Source: Pyropia yezoensis
Taxonomy: Eukaryota > Rhodophyta > Bangiophyceae > Bangiales > Bangiaceae
DNA: 64,000 nucleotides
Reading direction: 5' to 3'
Assembly: GCA_009829735.1 (NCBI GenBank)
Contig: CM020619.1
Location: forward strand, 27,430,063-27,494,062
A model generated the notes under the pieces. That model made no database searches, was not told the DNA's origin, and was given only the letters and a program-made list of their open reading frames with translations. Positions 34,054-44,700 of the stretch are shown in pieces; positions within the stretch are counted from its first letter, which is position 1; each line of letters opens with the position of its first letter. The translations under genes were made by a program, and so were the position numbers.

Positions 34054-34699
34054 TGTGGCGTTCTGAGCCCCTGGGACCGTTGGAACCCGGGAGACTGACT
34101 TGGGACCCGGCTGGCAGCGTTACGTGGAACCACGCGCTGGCCGAGGATCCCTGCATCGGAGGCCCGGGGCGGTGGCGACACGCCCGGTGCCCTGATTGGC
34201 CACCCGGAGCGGTGGACTTGCCGGGTTGGGGCATACTGACCTTCGGGTTATTTGTTAGATTTTTCGCATTTGTTTTCCTTGCGTGATTTCGTGTCTTTCC
34301 CCTTTTTTCCCACTGGGTTTTTTTCGGGGATTGACATTTGTGTGTGGGGGGATTTTGCTTGCTTTTTGTATGTTGGCCCGGTGAGCGGCCGGTGCCTTGC
34401 TGGCATTTGGCCCGCTGGAGGCGCCCTCTGGGGGCCTCGCTCAGGGCCCCTGGAGGGGCCAGGGGGGGAAGGATCTTGAGGGGTGCTCCGGGGTTTTCCC
34501 CGAGGCCATCTTGTAAAATCAACAGTACTTTGGGTTCCTTCTCCCTCGGGCTTTTGTCCTGTTTACCTTTGCCTCGTATCGTGGTGGGCGAGTGGACCTG
34601 CAAGGGCTCTTACCTGTTCCTTCCTGGGCTTCGGACTGTGGTCTCTGTGTGTGTGGTTGTGGTTTCTGGGTTTGGGAATCTGGGTCCCATTACGCTACA
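34054..34699 (+). repeat. E1 3' LTR
   Basis: 646 bp, matching the 5' LTR with about ten substitutions and one extra T in a T-run near 34,306. It is followed by the target duplication CCACC. Confidence 0.9.
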
Positions 34700-35046
34700 C
34701 CACCCTGACCAGTACGATTTTGGCTGAGGGCCTGGGAAGCCGTAGCCAATATCTCATCTCAAAACGTTTCCAGTGTGGTAACAATGTCCGGGGGCTCGGT
34801 AACAGGAGCCAAAGGTGGGACTCGGGTCCTTGACTCGGAACCCGTGACCGGGCGTAAACCCTGACCCATTGTAGCCCTGGCTCCACCCGGGGGCGCTGTC
34901 CCACAACGCGGAACCCGTGTCTCCCCGCCTCTGCCGCGGTTCGACGGACCCGAGGGACTGCCGCTCCCACGATCAGCGGGAGTAACCATCGAAATGTCCG
35001 ACGGAGCACCACGGCCCCGACCGCCCGAAGGGACAGGGTCCGTCAT
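34700..35046 (-). pseudogene. gag: E2R gag, N-terminal fragment
   Basis: It starts with ATG at 35044-35046 and encodes MTDPVPSGGRGRGAPSD, as in E1, with the same Gly/Pro-rich N-terminus, up to the E1 insertion point. The part after PDIVTTLETF drifts from E1. No capsid core or zinc knuckle remains. Confidence 0.75.
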
Positions 35047-35187
35047 GTTGGACGTGCGGCACTCGACCTGAACCACACGATCTTGTTACCAGCAACGGGA
35101 ACCAAGGAGCCAAACGCCACAGAGAAGGAAGAGGGCTGTCCCGATACGGGAGAAGAGTAAAGCCCTCTCCTGCTGCTCCACCATAAA

Positions 35188-35830
35188 TGTAGCGTACTGG
35201 GACCCAGATTTCTGGAACCAGAAACCACAACTACACACAGAGACCCCTGTCCGGAGCCCAGGAAGGAACAGGTAAGAGTCCTTGCTGATCCGCTCGCCCA
35301 CCACGGTACGAGGCAAAGGTAAACAGGACAAAAGCCCGAGGGAGAAGGAACCCAAAGTACTGTTGATTTTACAAGATGGCCTCGGGGAAAACCCCGGAGC
35401 ACCCCTCAAGAACCTCCCCCCCCTGGCCCCTCCAGGGGCCCTGAGCGAGGCCCCCAGAGGGCGCCCCCAGCGGGCCAAATGCCAGCAAGGCACCGGCCGC
35501 TCACCGGGCCAACACACAAAAAGCAAGCGAAATCCCCCCACACATAAATGTCAATCCCAAAAAGACTCAGTAGGAAAAAAGGGGAAAGACACGAAATCAC
35601 GCAAAAGAAACAAATGCAAAAAGTCCAACAAGAAACCGGAAGGTCAGTATGGCCCGAGCCGGGCAAGTCCACCCCTCCGGGTGGCCAATCAGGGCACCGG
35701 GCGTGTCGCCACCGCCCCGGGCCACCGATGCAGGGATCCTCGGCCAGCGCGTGGTTCCACGTAATGTTGCCAGCCGGGTCCCAAGTCAGTCTCCCGGGCT
35801 CCAACAGTCCCAGGGGCTCATAACGCCACA
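35188..35830 (-). repeat. E2R 5' LTR
   Basis: 643 bp on -, starting TGTGGCGTTATGAGC at 35,830 and ending TACGCTACA at 35,188. It is clearly related to the E1 LTRs but with several percent of differences, so it comes from another insertion. Confidence 0.85.
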
Positions 35831-36362
35831 GTGACCTCCTAGACAATCCGGGCGGCAGTGCGAACACCAACATAGTCGTCCCGGAAAGCCGCTCGAAGAC
35901 GAATGGCCGCCAGTTCAGACCGCGCCGCAACCGGCTTCATTTCAAGACCACGCCGTAATGAGCCCAAAGGAGAAGCTGACATGAACCAGGGGCTGAACAC
36001 CTGGTGCGAGTCAGGCACGACCACGAAGACACCCAGATTCGTACAATGGCCCCCGGCCGGGGGACGAGGGCAGCTCCAACAGTTGCTTCGAAGTGTGGAG
36101 TGTCGGGCATAGGCACGCGGTGCCACGGAGGTCCGGACGCGACCAAAAGACTACGAAACAAGCCCGACTTACTTGGCGACAACGAAGGTCCTCCACCGTC
36201 GTCGCCGTCCGCCCCTCATAAAGGACGGAAACCGCTGCAGTGGCCCGAGCACCAATTGGGCCCGAACCTCCGCCAGCGAAGCCCTCCATGCAGAGAGGTC
36301 CTTCCACTGCAATTCCTACGTAGTCATGAACTTACCACCCGCGAATTAGATCTCGTCCAGGC
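35831..36362. other. Spacer between two retrotransposon stacks
   Basis: 532 bp. A minus-strand frame of about 95 codons (35,839-36,126) does not match a family I know. The last five bases, CAGGC (36358-36362), are the left target site of E2. Confidence 0.4.
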
Positions 36363-37020
36363 TGTGGCGTTCCGGACCCTTTCTGGCAGTCGGCTGGCAC
36401 GCCTACATGTGGCCCCGGGCTGACATGGGCGCGGAAGGACGCACACGGTGTTCCCACTGGGCCATCCGTTGTGGGCGACTTGGAGGATTCGGCTATCCTG
36501 ACCGTGCTGACGCCAGTTGTGCTTGTTTTGTGCTTGTTTCTTTCTGTATTTTCATTGCGCTCTTTCGCATCTTTTTCTCGTTTTTCCCACTCGGTTTTTG
36601 GGTGACTGATATTTGTGCGTGAGAGGATTTCGTCCGCTGGGCGACCCGGGTTCGACTGGTGCGCCCGGGTGTACCAGCGCATTTCAGTGGAGGCTTGGGG
36701 AGGAGCGCTGGCGTTTGGCCCGGGGTTGAGCAGGTGCCTTGCTGGCACTTGGCCCGCTGGGAAGGTCTCTGAGAGCTTCTTGGTGGGCCCGGTGAGGGGC
36801 CATCAAGAGGGTTCATAAGGGAAGCCCCGGGGTCTCCCCGAGGCCGACTTGTAAAATCAACAGTGCTTCGGGTTCTCGCTCCCTCGGGCTTTTGTCCTGT
36901 TGCCTTTACCTCTAGTTGGGGTGGGCGAGCGAACCAGCGCGTATCCTAACCTGTTCCATCGGGGGGACGCGTCAGTTGTTTGGTGTGGTAGGACTCGCGG
37001 GGTCGGGCCGTCACGCTACA
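36363..37020 (+). repeat. E2 5' LTR
   Basis: 658 bp, starting TGTGGCGTTCCGGACC and ending TCACGCTACA. A primer-binding site TGGTGGAGATGCAGGGG follows at 37,025-37,041. Confidence 0.85.
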
Positions 37021-37910
37021 ATTATGGTGGAGATGCAGGGGAGGATCATTTCTTTTCTCCCTGACCGGGATGGCCCTTTTCTCGTTCTTGTAGAGGGTCA
37101 TCACTTTGGTGTTCTCTTCCTGAACAAGTATTACTGTCCTTCTAGTCGATTGCTGACGGCCAACATCCCCGTCGCGCCGCCGGTAGTCACAGAATAGCCC
37201 AAAAATAATGCATGGCTCCCAGAACAAAGCACAGGCGGGCGTGCGCACTAGAGGAGTGCAGCCCCAGCTCGCCCGAAACGAAGGAGGTCCCGTGGATGGC
37301 GCCCAGCGCGCCCCACCATCCGGCTGCAAACCCTGGATGCCCGGGAGGTCCCACCGGCTGAAAGGGCCAATACGGCCAAATTCAATCAACCGCTTCGCCG
37401 GCCAGTCTGTCATCAGCCAGCTGGCGGAATTCAGTCAGTCCAAAAGCCGGCGAGCCAGTCATGTCACACTCAGCCGCCAGCGAGGATATGTGGTGTCCTC
37501 GGTGTCGGTTATTCATGTGGCTCGTCCTTGATGCTAGCTTTCAACCAGCGCAGAGAATAATGTTCTGGCAGCACAGGCGGGGATGTCCGCCCGTGGTTGG
37601 TCGACGACGTGACTCGTTCCTCGTTGTCGAGTTTTGACATCCATGCCCAGGTTCCGACAGTGACTTGGCGACGGTTTTCGCGCGGCCAGCCGAGGTTCGC
37701 AGAATGTCGGGGGTACAGCACGGTGTCGCCCTGGGTAGTGGGGAGTTAGTGTGTCTTGAAAGGAGTTGGAGGGGCACGACATGTGAGGAGAGGTCCCAGT
37801 CCATATGCCCTGGGTTCCAAGTGAGGATTTAAGGGGCAAGTCCTCACACTGGCGGAGGCAGCGGGAGTCGTATTCCACGCCGGGCTGCGACACTCCCGGG
37901 TAGAGCCCAA
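37021..37910 (+). other. E2 leader with probable inserted or replaced DNA
   Basis: Similarity to E1 continues to about 37,170 (ACGGCCAACAT, where E1 starts gag, but without the ATG). From there to about 37,900 the sequence is unlike E1, where only about 270 bases separate the same points. It may be an insertion or a rearranged gag N-terminus. Minus-strand frames here are unrecognised. Confidence 0.45.
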
Positions 37911-39613
37911 TTGCCGTTACCGACCGATGATTCCAGGCCTACAGAGATTCAGTCGGTCATTGAACTGTTTCGTGCTGCGATCCTGGCTACCGTGTCACAG
38001 GCTCTGACTCAGAGCCGAGCTGGGCCTAGCCGTCATCAAGATCATTCCGAGTCGCGTCGTTCCCGTTCCCGGCGTCGCCGGGCTTCATTCAGGTCAAGTG
38101 GCACCTCTTCGTCCTCCTCTCATAACGAGTTATCTTCCGTGTTTGACGAGGATGACATGTTCGTTTCAACTTCACCGCGGGACGCCTTCGAGGTGATCGC
38201 GTGTTTCGATGATCGACTAACAAGGGTATTGGACTACCGGACGTATCGGCTCCGCAACAAGAAGTCGACTTATGGGACCCGGACGGCTCGCAAGATGGGC
38301 AAAGTTGCCCGCAACATGAAGCATTCCTTTGCTGGGTACGCCCTTTTTATTAGCAAAGAGGGTTTCAAGGTCTTTACCTGGTTGCGCAAGCTCGTCAAGG
38401 CTTGCAACGACAATGGAGTATCTGAGGGAATGGCGTTGTACGCCATCCCGCACTTCCTGAGCGGGGATGCCGAACTACAATACAAACGGGCTCTTCCGGA
38501 CTCTACACGTGCGTCTGGAGGTGCCTCCATCACCAGCTTTCCCGAGGTAATCAACTGGTTCCTGGAGACGTACGCTGAGACGCACGCCCAGGCCATGGCA
38601 CAAGATAAGATTCAGTGGGCGACGAAGAAACCGGATGAGACCATCGAGTCGTTTGCTTTTCGTCTTCGGGGCCTGAGCGAGCGTTGCTGGAACATCCATA
38701 CCAAGTGAACCATGAAGCAACAGCTCAATCAAAGTCTCCCGGAGTATCTCCGCAGGGACGCATTCGTGTACAGCACCCCGGGTCGTACCTACCAGCAGCT
38801 CGCTACATTTACGGCCGGCAATTGAAGTTGGCCGGTGATGTCATCAAGATGGCCCAGGGACAGGGGTCGTCGAGCCAGAGGGCTTTTTCAAGCTTGTCGC
38901 GCCGCCCCGTCGACCTGAGGCTCAAGAAGGATCGAGATGTGCCACCTCTCTTTGTGGTCACCCCCCTGGCGCCTGGAACCATTCTCAAGGGTCCGATCGA
39001 TGCTGAGGCCGAAAAGGACAAGCCGCGCAAGACTTTTGGACTCCGAGGGGTCACGCCCATGTACCTTGGGGTTCGCTTGTCTGACAGTCGGCAGCCCTAC
39101 CGGTGCTACGTATGCTGGGAGGTCGGTCACATGGCACACCAGTGCCAGGTATTGACAAACGTCCAGCGCCAGGCTGTATTACAGGCGTGAGACTCTTTCC
39201 TGGCTGCTACCCGGGGCCGTAGCCAGTCAATGGAGGTGAGACCTCAGGCGGAAGGCCAGTTCCACGGACAGATGCGGTATGCCATGGTCCAGGCATTGTG
39301 CGAGGGGATTAACCTGTCGGATGACGAGGCGGACCACAGAATGAGCAAGCTTGCCCAGGTTAACCAGGACGTACCGTTTGTTCATGATCCTAAGGGAAAC
39401 AAGCAGCGGGGAGCGAACCGGCCTGGTCCACTCCCCATCGCCTGGATAGTCGCTGCTCGTTTGCTGCTCGTTTGGGATTCGCCAAGATCTTTGGTGGGAA
39501 GCTCATTGTACGAAGAACTTCTGCATCTTCATGTACTCCAAGCGAACCCAGCAGTTGTCTACCTAACCTGGCACGCCGGAGCAAGACCTGGTGCAAGCGC
39601 CGGCTGCGTATGA
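37911..39613 (+). pseudogene. gag: E2 gag, broken
   Basis: Same family as E1 gag: LDYRTYRLRNKKSTYGTR, then FKVFTWLRKLVKACNDN, and a zinc knuckle CYVCWEVGHMAHQC. No ATG begins the conserved part. Breaks: TGA at 38706-38708; TGA at about 38822-38824, with a shift to another frame in the same area; and TGA at 39188-39190. The frameshift heptamer GGGAAAC (39394-39400) is kept, but the stop that follows it in the other elements is a CAG here, so the gag frame runs on to 39,613. Confidence 0.8.
39394..39436 (+). promoter_or_regulatory. Putative -1 ribosomal frameshift site, E2 gag/pol
   Basis: G GGA AAC in gag phase at 39394-39400. The -1 frame is open from here to 40,560 through protease. A possible stem starts eight bases on: GGGGAG at 39,408-39,413 with CTCCCC at 39,431-39,436. 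Confidence 0.6.
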
Positions 39614-42600
39614 AGCGGCCTTACGGGTTCAAGGGAACTTTGCTCGTGCTGCGTAAGAAGAACTTTTCTTTAGACATTTCGTCTCAGCCGAGCAAGGAAA
39701 CCCCGAAATCGACGACAGCCATCGTAGACACCGGGGCGGGTCCCAGCGAGGTTCGCGAGGACGTCCTTCCTCAAGGTTGGCAGAGCATGGCCGCAAGGCC
39801 TCCCAAGTCGACCCCCGTGTGTGACGCATCGGGTCAGCTCCTCAAGGCGAGAAGCGTTGTCGACATGGACACCCTGGTGGACGAAAAGGCTGTGCCGCTC
39901 GGGTTCCTGGTAGTCAAAGCCCTATCGGTGCCGCTGATCCTTGGGATGGACTTCCAGAGACAGTTTGGGAAGGCAATCTATCCTCGTTCAGACTCGGTGT
40001 TTTTGCCCGCCGGGACGCTCACTCCTGCCAAGCACTCCTGGGATGGTAAGGTAAAGGAGCTCATGCCGGTCAAGGGCAGCCCTTTGAGACAAGATTCTTC
40101 CGCTCTTTACCTCTCCCATGGCGTGACACTGGCTCCTTGGTCTGTCCAGGTAGCTTTGGTCAGGTACGGAATGCACGGGCGCTGCATGCTTTACGAGCGC
40201 CCGGTCAAGCTAGCCAAGAAGGGTCTCTGCCTGCACAACGCCTTGGTTCATGTTAAGACCCGGGGAATTTTCCGAATCTACCTGACCAACCTGACGAACA
40301 ACCCGGTAAACCTCCCAAAGATCTTTGCTGTGGGCTTAGAATTAACTTATGAAGGGCCCGTGTATGAGGTTCTCGTTGGGGAGTCGCCCCTGGCTAGTGA
40401 GCGGGCCGTCGAGGTCGTCACGCTGGGGACTGATGGGTGTGTTACGCCAGTGTGGCAGAACTGGCCCCATGCAAGGGGCAGGGCGCGCCATATTGGGGCG
40501 GGAGACAACTGGTCTTACCCGTTTCTCCCTTTGCATTTGATCCCGAATTATCCTAAGTAAGGGACTCTTTGCTTGATAGTAAATCCAACATGGACTTGAG
40601 GGTCTTCTACATTCTATCGTCTTGAATTTTCGTGTGGCCCGGTGGGCAGGTGCTGGGGTGGGAGATTCTGAGTGGCGAGATTCTGAGAGGACCCTGGATC
40701 GACAAAAGGAGGGACAGCGGGGCTTGGCCTCGCTTCCCCGTTCCGACCAGGAAACTGTTGGCCCGCACACCATCATCTTGTTTACTGGTGCAATTCCTCC
40801 GGTTCCCCTGACACGGGAGGCAGCTTTTGTGCACCGCACCAACTTGGGTGCTGCCTGCGCGAGTGGGTTTTGCCACAGCCAGGTGAAGCAGGTCCTGATA
40901 AGCAGGCGGATAATCATGGCCAGCGTGGCAACTCTTCACGCTCCCAGGATCAACCCAAGATGGATGGGTTTCTCCCGAATTCAATGCCAAAGATGGGATA
41001 TGAGTTGATCCCATCCGAGCATGGGGCCGTCCGACGTTTGCTGGAGAGACAATAGGGATTATGGGATGGCCAACTGGGACGGATGGACATCACCCCTCAC
41101 AGAATCACCCTTTAGGAAGGAGTCAAGCCGGTACGTTGCCAGCCCTACAGGACAGGACTACACCACCGCGATCTGATCAAGGAGCAGGTGGACAAGCAAA
41201 CCAGGCTGCGTGTGATCAAGCCGAGCCAAGCTGAGTGGTGTTTTCCGGTCTTGCTGGTGCCTAAGCCTGACGGTACGCCCCGGTTTTGCGTTGATTACAG
41301 GCGTCTGAATGAGATGACAGTCAAGGACACTTACCCTCAGCCTCGTATGGACGACTGCATCGACGTCCTGAGCAAGGCAAATGTGTTCCCAACGCTTGAT
41401 GCGAACGCCGGCTACAGGCACATCCCGGTGGCTGTGGAAGACCAGGACAAGACGACCTTCACTTGCCATGAAGGCACGCTTCGGTACATTCGTCTGCCGT
41501 TTGGCTTGACCAATGCGCCGGCTATCGTTCACAGAGCTATCGGCATGATCCTCTTCGGTTTTAAGTGGAAGACTTGCCTGGCGTACCTGGACAATATCAT
41601 CCTGTTTTTCAAGAACGCAGAGGAGCACCTCAAGCACCTTGAGGAGGTCTTTGAAATTTTATCCAAGGCTGGAGTGTCTCTCAAGCCTAGCAAGTGCTTC
41701 CTGTTCCATGATGAGGTCCAGTACCTGGGGCTCGTCGTTGGCAAGGGCCAGCTCCGGGTGGACGAGAAGAGGCTGGTAGGTCTCCGTCAAGCCCAGACAC
41801 CAAAGACCAAGAAGGACCTACGGAGCATTCTGGGAATGTGCAACGTTTTCTGGAGGTTTTTCAAGGACTACGCGAAGGTGGCTCGACCGCTCCTGGCAAT
41901 GACAAGTAGCAAGGTGTCAGACCCTCTGCCAGCCATAAACAAGGAGCAGACGAAATCCTTCGAGGAGCTGAAGCACAGGCTGATCCATACTCCTATCCTG
42001 GCCCTCCCGCGGCGGAACGGCAAGTACATCGTGGATACGGACGCAAGCGCCAGCCAGGTCGGGTGCGTTCTTCTCTAGGAGCAGCCGGACAGGACACAAA
42101 AGCCAGTGGGTTTTTGGAGCCTGGTCCTGACACCAGCCGAAACGAAATACTCGACGACCGAGCGCGAACGCCTCGCAGCTGTCTAGGCGCTCTTCCTGCT
42201 CCGGCCGTATTTCCAGGGAACTCGGTTTGTCGTGCGGGCGGACCACACGGCACTCAAGTGGATGCTGCACATGGATGGGGCGCTTGATCGTTTAGCCCGG
42301 TGGGGCCTACGGCTGGCCGAGTTCAACTACACGGTGAAGTCCCGGCCGGGACAGCATCACCACGCGGCGGACGTCACGTCCAGGCTGACAACCGCGGGGG
42401 CCGACCAGGCCCCTACACCAGATGAAATCCCTACCCTTCTGGCCCTGGCAAACTTCTCAAGGGGATGAGTGATGCCGGACGTCAAGAAGCACAAGGCCTA
42501 ACCGCCGCTCGCGGAGAAAAAGAATTACTGGGGGCCCAGGCGAAAGACACCTGTTGCCAGGAGCTACGAGAAGAGATGGATCGGAACGCAAACTCCCGGT

Positions 42601-43918
42601 TCTGGGAGACGCCGGACAGCCTTCTCTTCCGATTGGCTCCTCTTGAACAGGCGGTTCAGGTCGTCGTGCGCAAGGAGCTCCAACAGGAGGAACTGACCCT
42701 GGGGCACGAGCCAGCTCATGCCAGACATCCAGGAGTGAACAAGATGTACACTTCCCTGGGCTGGGCGTTCTATTGGAAGAGCATGATTGCAGACGTGCAC
42801 ATGTTCGTGTTGAACTGTGCGGCATGCTCGAAGAGAAAAGTACGAGGCAAGAGGCGTACAAACCCCCTCAAGCTCTTCCCCGCGTCAGAGCCGTTTACAG
42901 ATGTGTGCCTTGACGTCCTGGGTCCACTACCAGAGACAGCCTGTGGGAACGAGTACCTGCTTGTCAACGTGGATCGGTTCACCAAGTTGGTCCGAGTGGT
43001 GCCCATGCACCGGGAGGACTCCGAGACGGTGGCGTCAGCCTCTAGCGACACCTGGGTAGCTTCGTATGGGCCCCCGGACACTCTCCTGACCGACAATGGC
43101 CACCAGTTGACCTCCGTCCACTTCCAGGGGGTGTGCCGCATGCTGGGCATCAAGCACCTGACGTCCACGACGTACCATCCCCAGACACAAGGACAAGTAG
43201 AAAGGTACAACCGGGCCATCGTGGCCCAGCTTAAGGCGTACGTGGAAGATCACCAGGACACCTGGGACGAGCTGGTCTCGGCGCTGACTGTCACCTACTA
43301 TTCAAGGCCGCAATCGAGCACTGGCGTCGCACTCCTGAAGTTCGTGCGGCCAGACCGGGTGTGAAACCCATCCCTGGTGAGGCTTTCGTCGTCGGCTTAT
43401 CCGAAGAAGGTCACTGGGTCTGCCCGTGAGATGCGCGAACAGCGGCGGACCCTCCTGCGAGACTTGGTGTTGGAGGTTCGGATGAGCAAAAAGGTCGCCC
43501 AGCCTCGCTACAAAAGGAGCTACGACAAGCGGGTCAACCCTTTCAAGCAGGCGCTGCGTGTCGGTGACTGGGTGTATGTAGAATCCCACGCCAAGGACCG
43601 GAAGAAGCTCGAACAGGCAGTCGCGGGGCCATAAAAGATTGTCAGCAAGGATGGGAAAAACTTCACTCTCCTAATCAACGGCATGAGGGACCGGGTGAGG
43701 AGCGACCATGTTACTCGGGCTCATGCCCCGACGGACAAGATAAACTCTAACGCCGAGTTGAGTGGGCCTCAGGAGGTGGTGGTACTCTTGGACTACGAAG
43801 GCACCGGGCTTGGGTTCGTCTGGAAGAAGTTTATCGGCCACAACCAGGATGAGGAAAGCAACCTGTGACTGCTCGTCCGCTGGTGGGGGTATGCACCGGA
43901 AGAGGACACCTGGGAGCC
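39400..43918 (+). pseudogene. pol: E2 pol, broken, cut by E3 in the chromodomain
   Basis: Protease has VDTGAGPS and LILGMDF. The frame leaves the E1-like course at about 40,450, stops at 40558-40560, and resumes E1 likeness at about 40,960, so this region is inserted or rearranged. Further stops are seen at 41053-41055, within the linker at about 41,114, at 42076-42078, at about 42,184 and at 42466-42468, where the frame also shifts. RT has YLDN in place of YLDD (41584-41595), which removes a metal-binding Asp. Integrase keeps D (CLDVLGPLP), D (LTDNGHQ) and E (GQVERYNRA), then has a stop at 43362-43364. A TAA at 43632-43634 falls at the same codon as the E1 TAG. The chromodomain is cut after EEDTWEP. 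Confidence 0.82.
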
Positions 43919-44491
43919 TGTAGCATCCCTGGCCCCGACTTGGCGCCGACCCGGGACTGCAACCAGAGGGCACCAGGTGCCAGAACACGCCCGCCGTGTG
44001 GCGATGGTTGGCGGCCGTGGCCCGTGCCCGGCACTGGGATGCGGTGGACTACGCTATCCACACGCGAGAGAGGGATTTCTGATGTGTTTTTGCATATTTG
44101 TGAGGGACTTGATTTGAGAGAATTTGAGTGTGAGATTAGTGAGTGGGAATAGAATTAGTAGTGATAGTGGCCCCCGACCTGACGAGGTTAGACTCGGGTC
44201 GGGGCCACTCGGGGTTATGGGGGGGGCTACCGGGCCAACGTGCCGGGGTTCCCCCAGATGCACGTTAAGAGGGACAGCGAGGCGCCCTCGGCCCGCGCCC
44301 TCAGGGAAAAAGACAACTGCGCGTTTGCTTTCCTCTTCCCCGTGTGCACTACCGTGCGTATCTGTTTGCTCTGCGAGCAGGCACGTGAGGCAACAGGCAT
44401 ACCATTCTCGTAGTTCCCCTTTCTGCGTTACCTGTCCCTTTCCCCCGAGGGATATTGACACGTGTCTGAGAGGATCGAGTTTTATACCACA
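43919..44491 (+). repeat. E3 5' LTR
   Basis: 573 bp, from TGTAGCATCCCTGG to TTTTATACCACA. It contains a strong inverted repeat at 44,166-44,209. Confidence 0.92.
44166..44209 (+). other. LTR hairpin
   Basis: AGTGGCCCCCGACC pairs with GGTCGGGGCCACT, leaving one bulged C. It is present in both E3 LTRs and in the E4 LTR (about 56,228-56,271). In the RNA it could mark the R region or aid 3' end formation (inference). Confidence 0.55.
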
Positions 44492-44495
44492 TATT

Positions 44496-44512
44496 TGGTG
44501 GAGCAGCAGGGG
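44496..44512 (+). other. E3 primer-binding site
   Basis: TGGTGGAGCAGCAGGGG begins four bases after the LTR and is identical to that of E1, although the LTRs of the two families are unrelated. Confidence 0.6.
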
Positions 44513-44700
44513 ATTGGAGTGTTTGAGAAGAGACATTTGGGAGCAGCGGTTGCGTTGTTCCTATTCTGTCTTTTTCTGTGGTTTGGGAATTATTTGCACC
44601 CGTTCACGGGAACCCCATTCCTGGCTCTCCAACCCCTCTCTTGTGGTCTTGCGATCTTTGGACACGCAGGTAACTGGACTGTGGCTGTCAAGAGACCAAC

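Larger units (their letters stand above)
25684..34699 (+). mobile_element. LTR retrotransposon E1 (Ty3/gypsy chromovirus)
   Basis: 9,016 bp flanked by the 5-bp duplication CCACC (25679-25683 and 34700-34704). Order: LTR, primer site, gag, protease, reverse transcriptase, RNase H, integrase, chromodomain, a non-coding 3' region of 1.6 kb, polypurine tract, LTR. By eye the LTRs differ at about ten positions plus one 1-bp indel, so the insertion is not the youngest here. Pol has two in-frame stops, so this copy is probably defective although its catalytic motifs remain. It sits in the gag of the reversed older fragment E2R. Confidence 0.9.
34700..35830 (-). mobile_element. Fragment of an older LTR element E2R, split by E1
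   Basis: On -: LTR (35,830 to 35,188), primer site ending at 35,183, then the start of gag, which is interrupted at 34,704 by E1 and continues for 23 bases at 25,683-25,661. The rest of the element is missing. It belongs to the same family as E1. Confidence 0.85.

Noticed and set aside
35839..36126. A 95-codon minus frame between E2R and E2
   Set aside because: No recognisable family and no second copy in the window.
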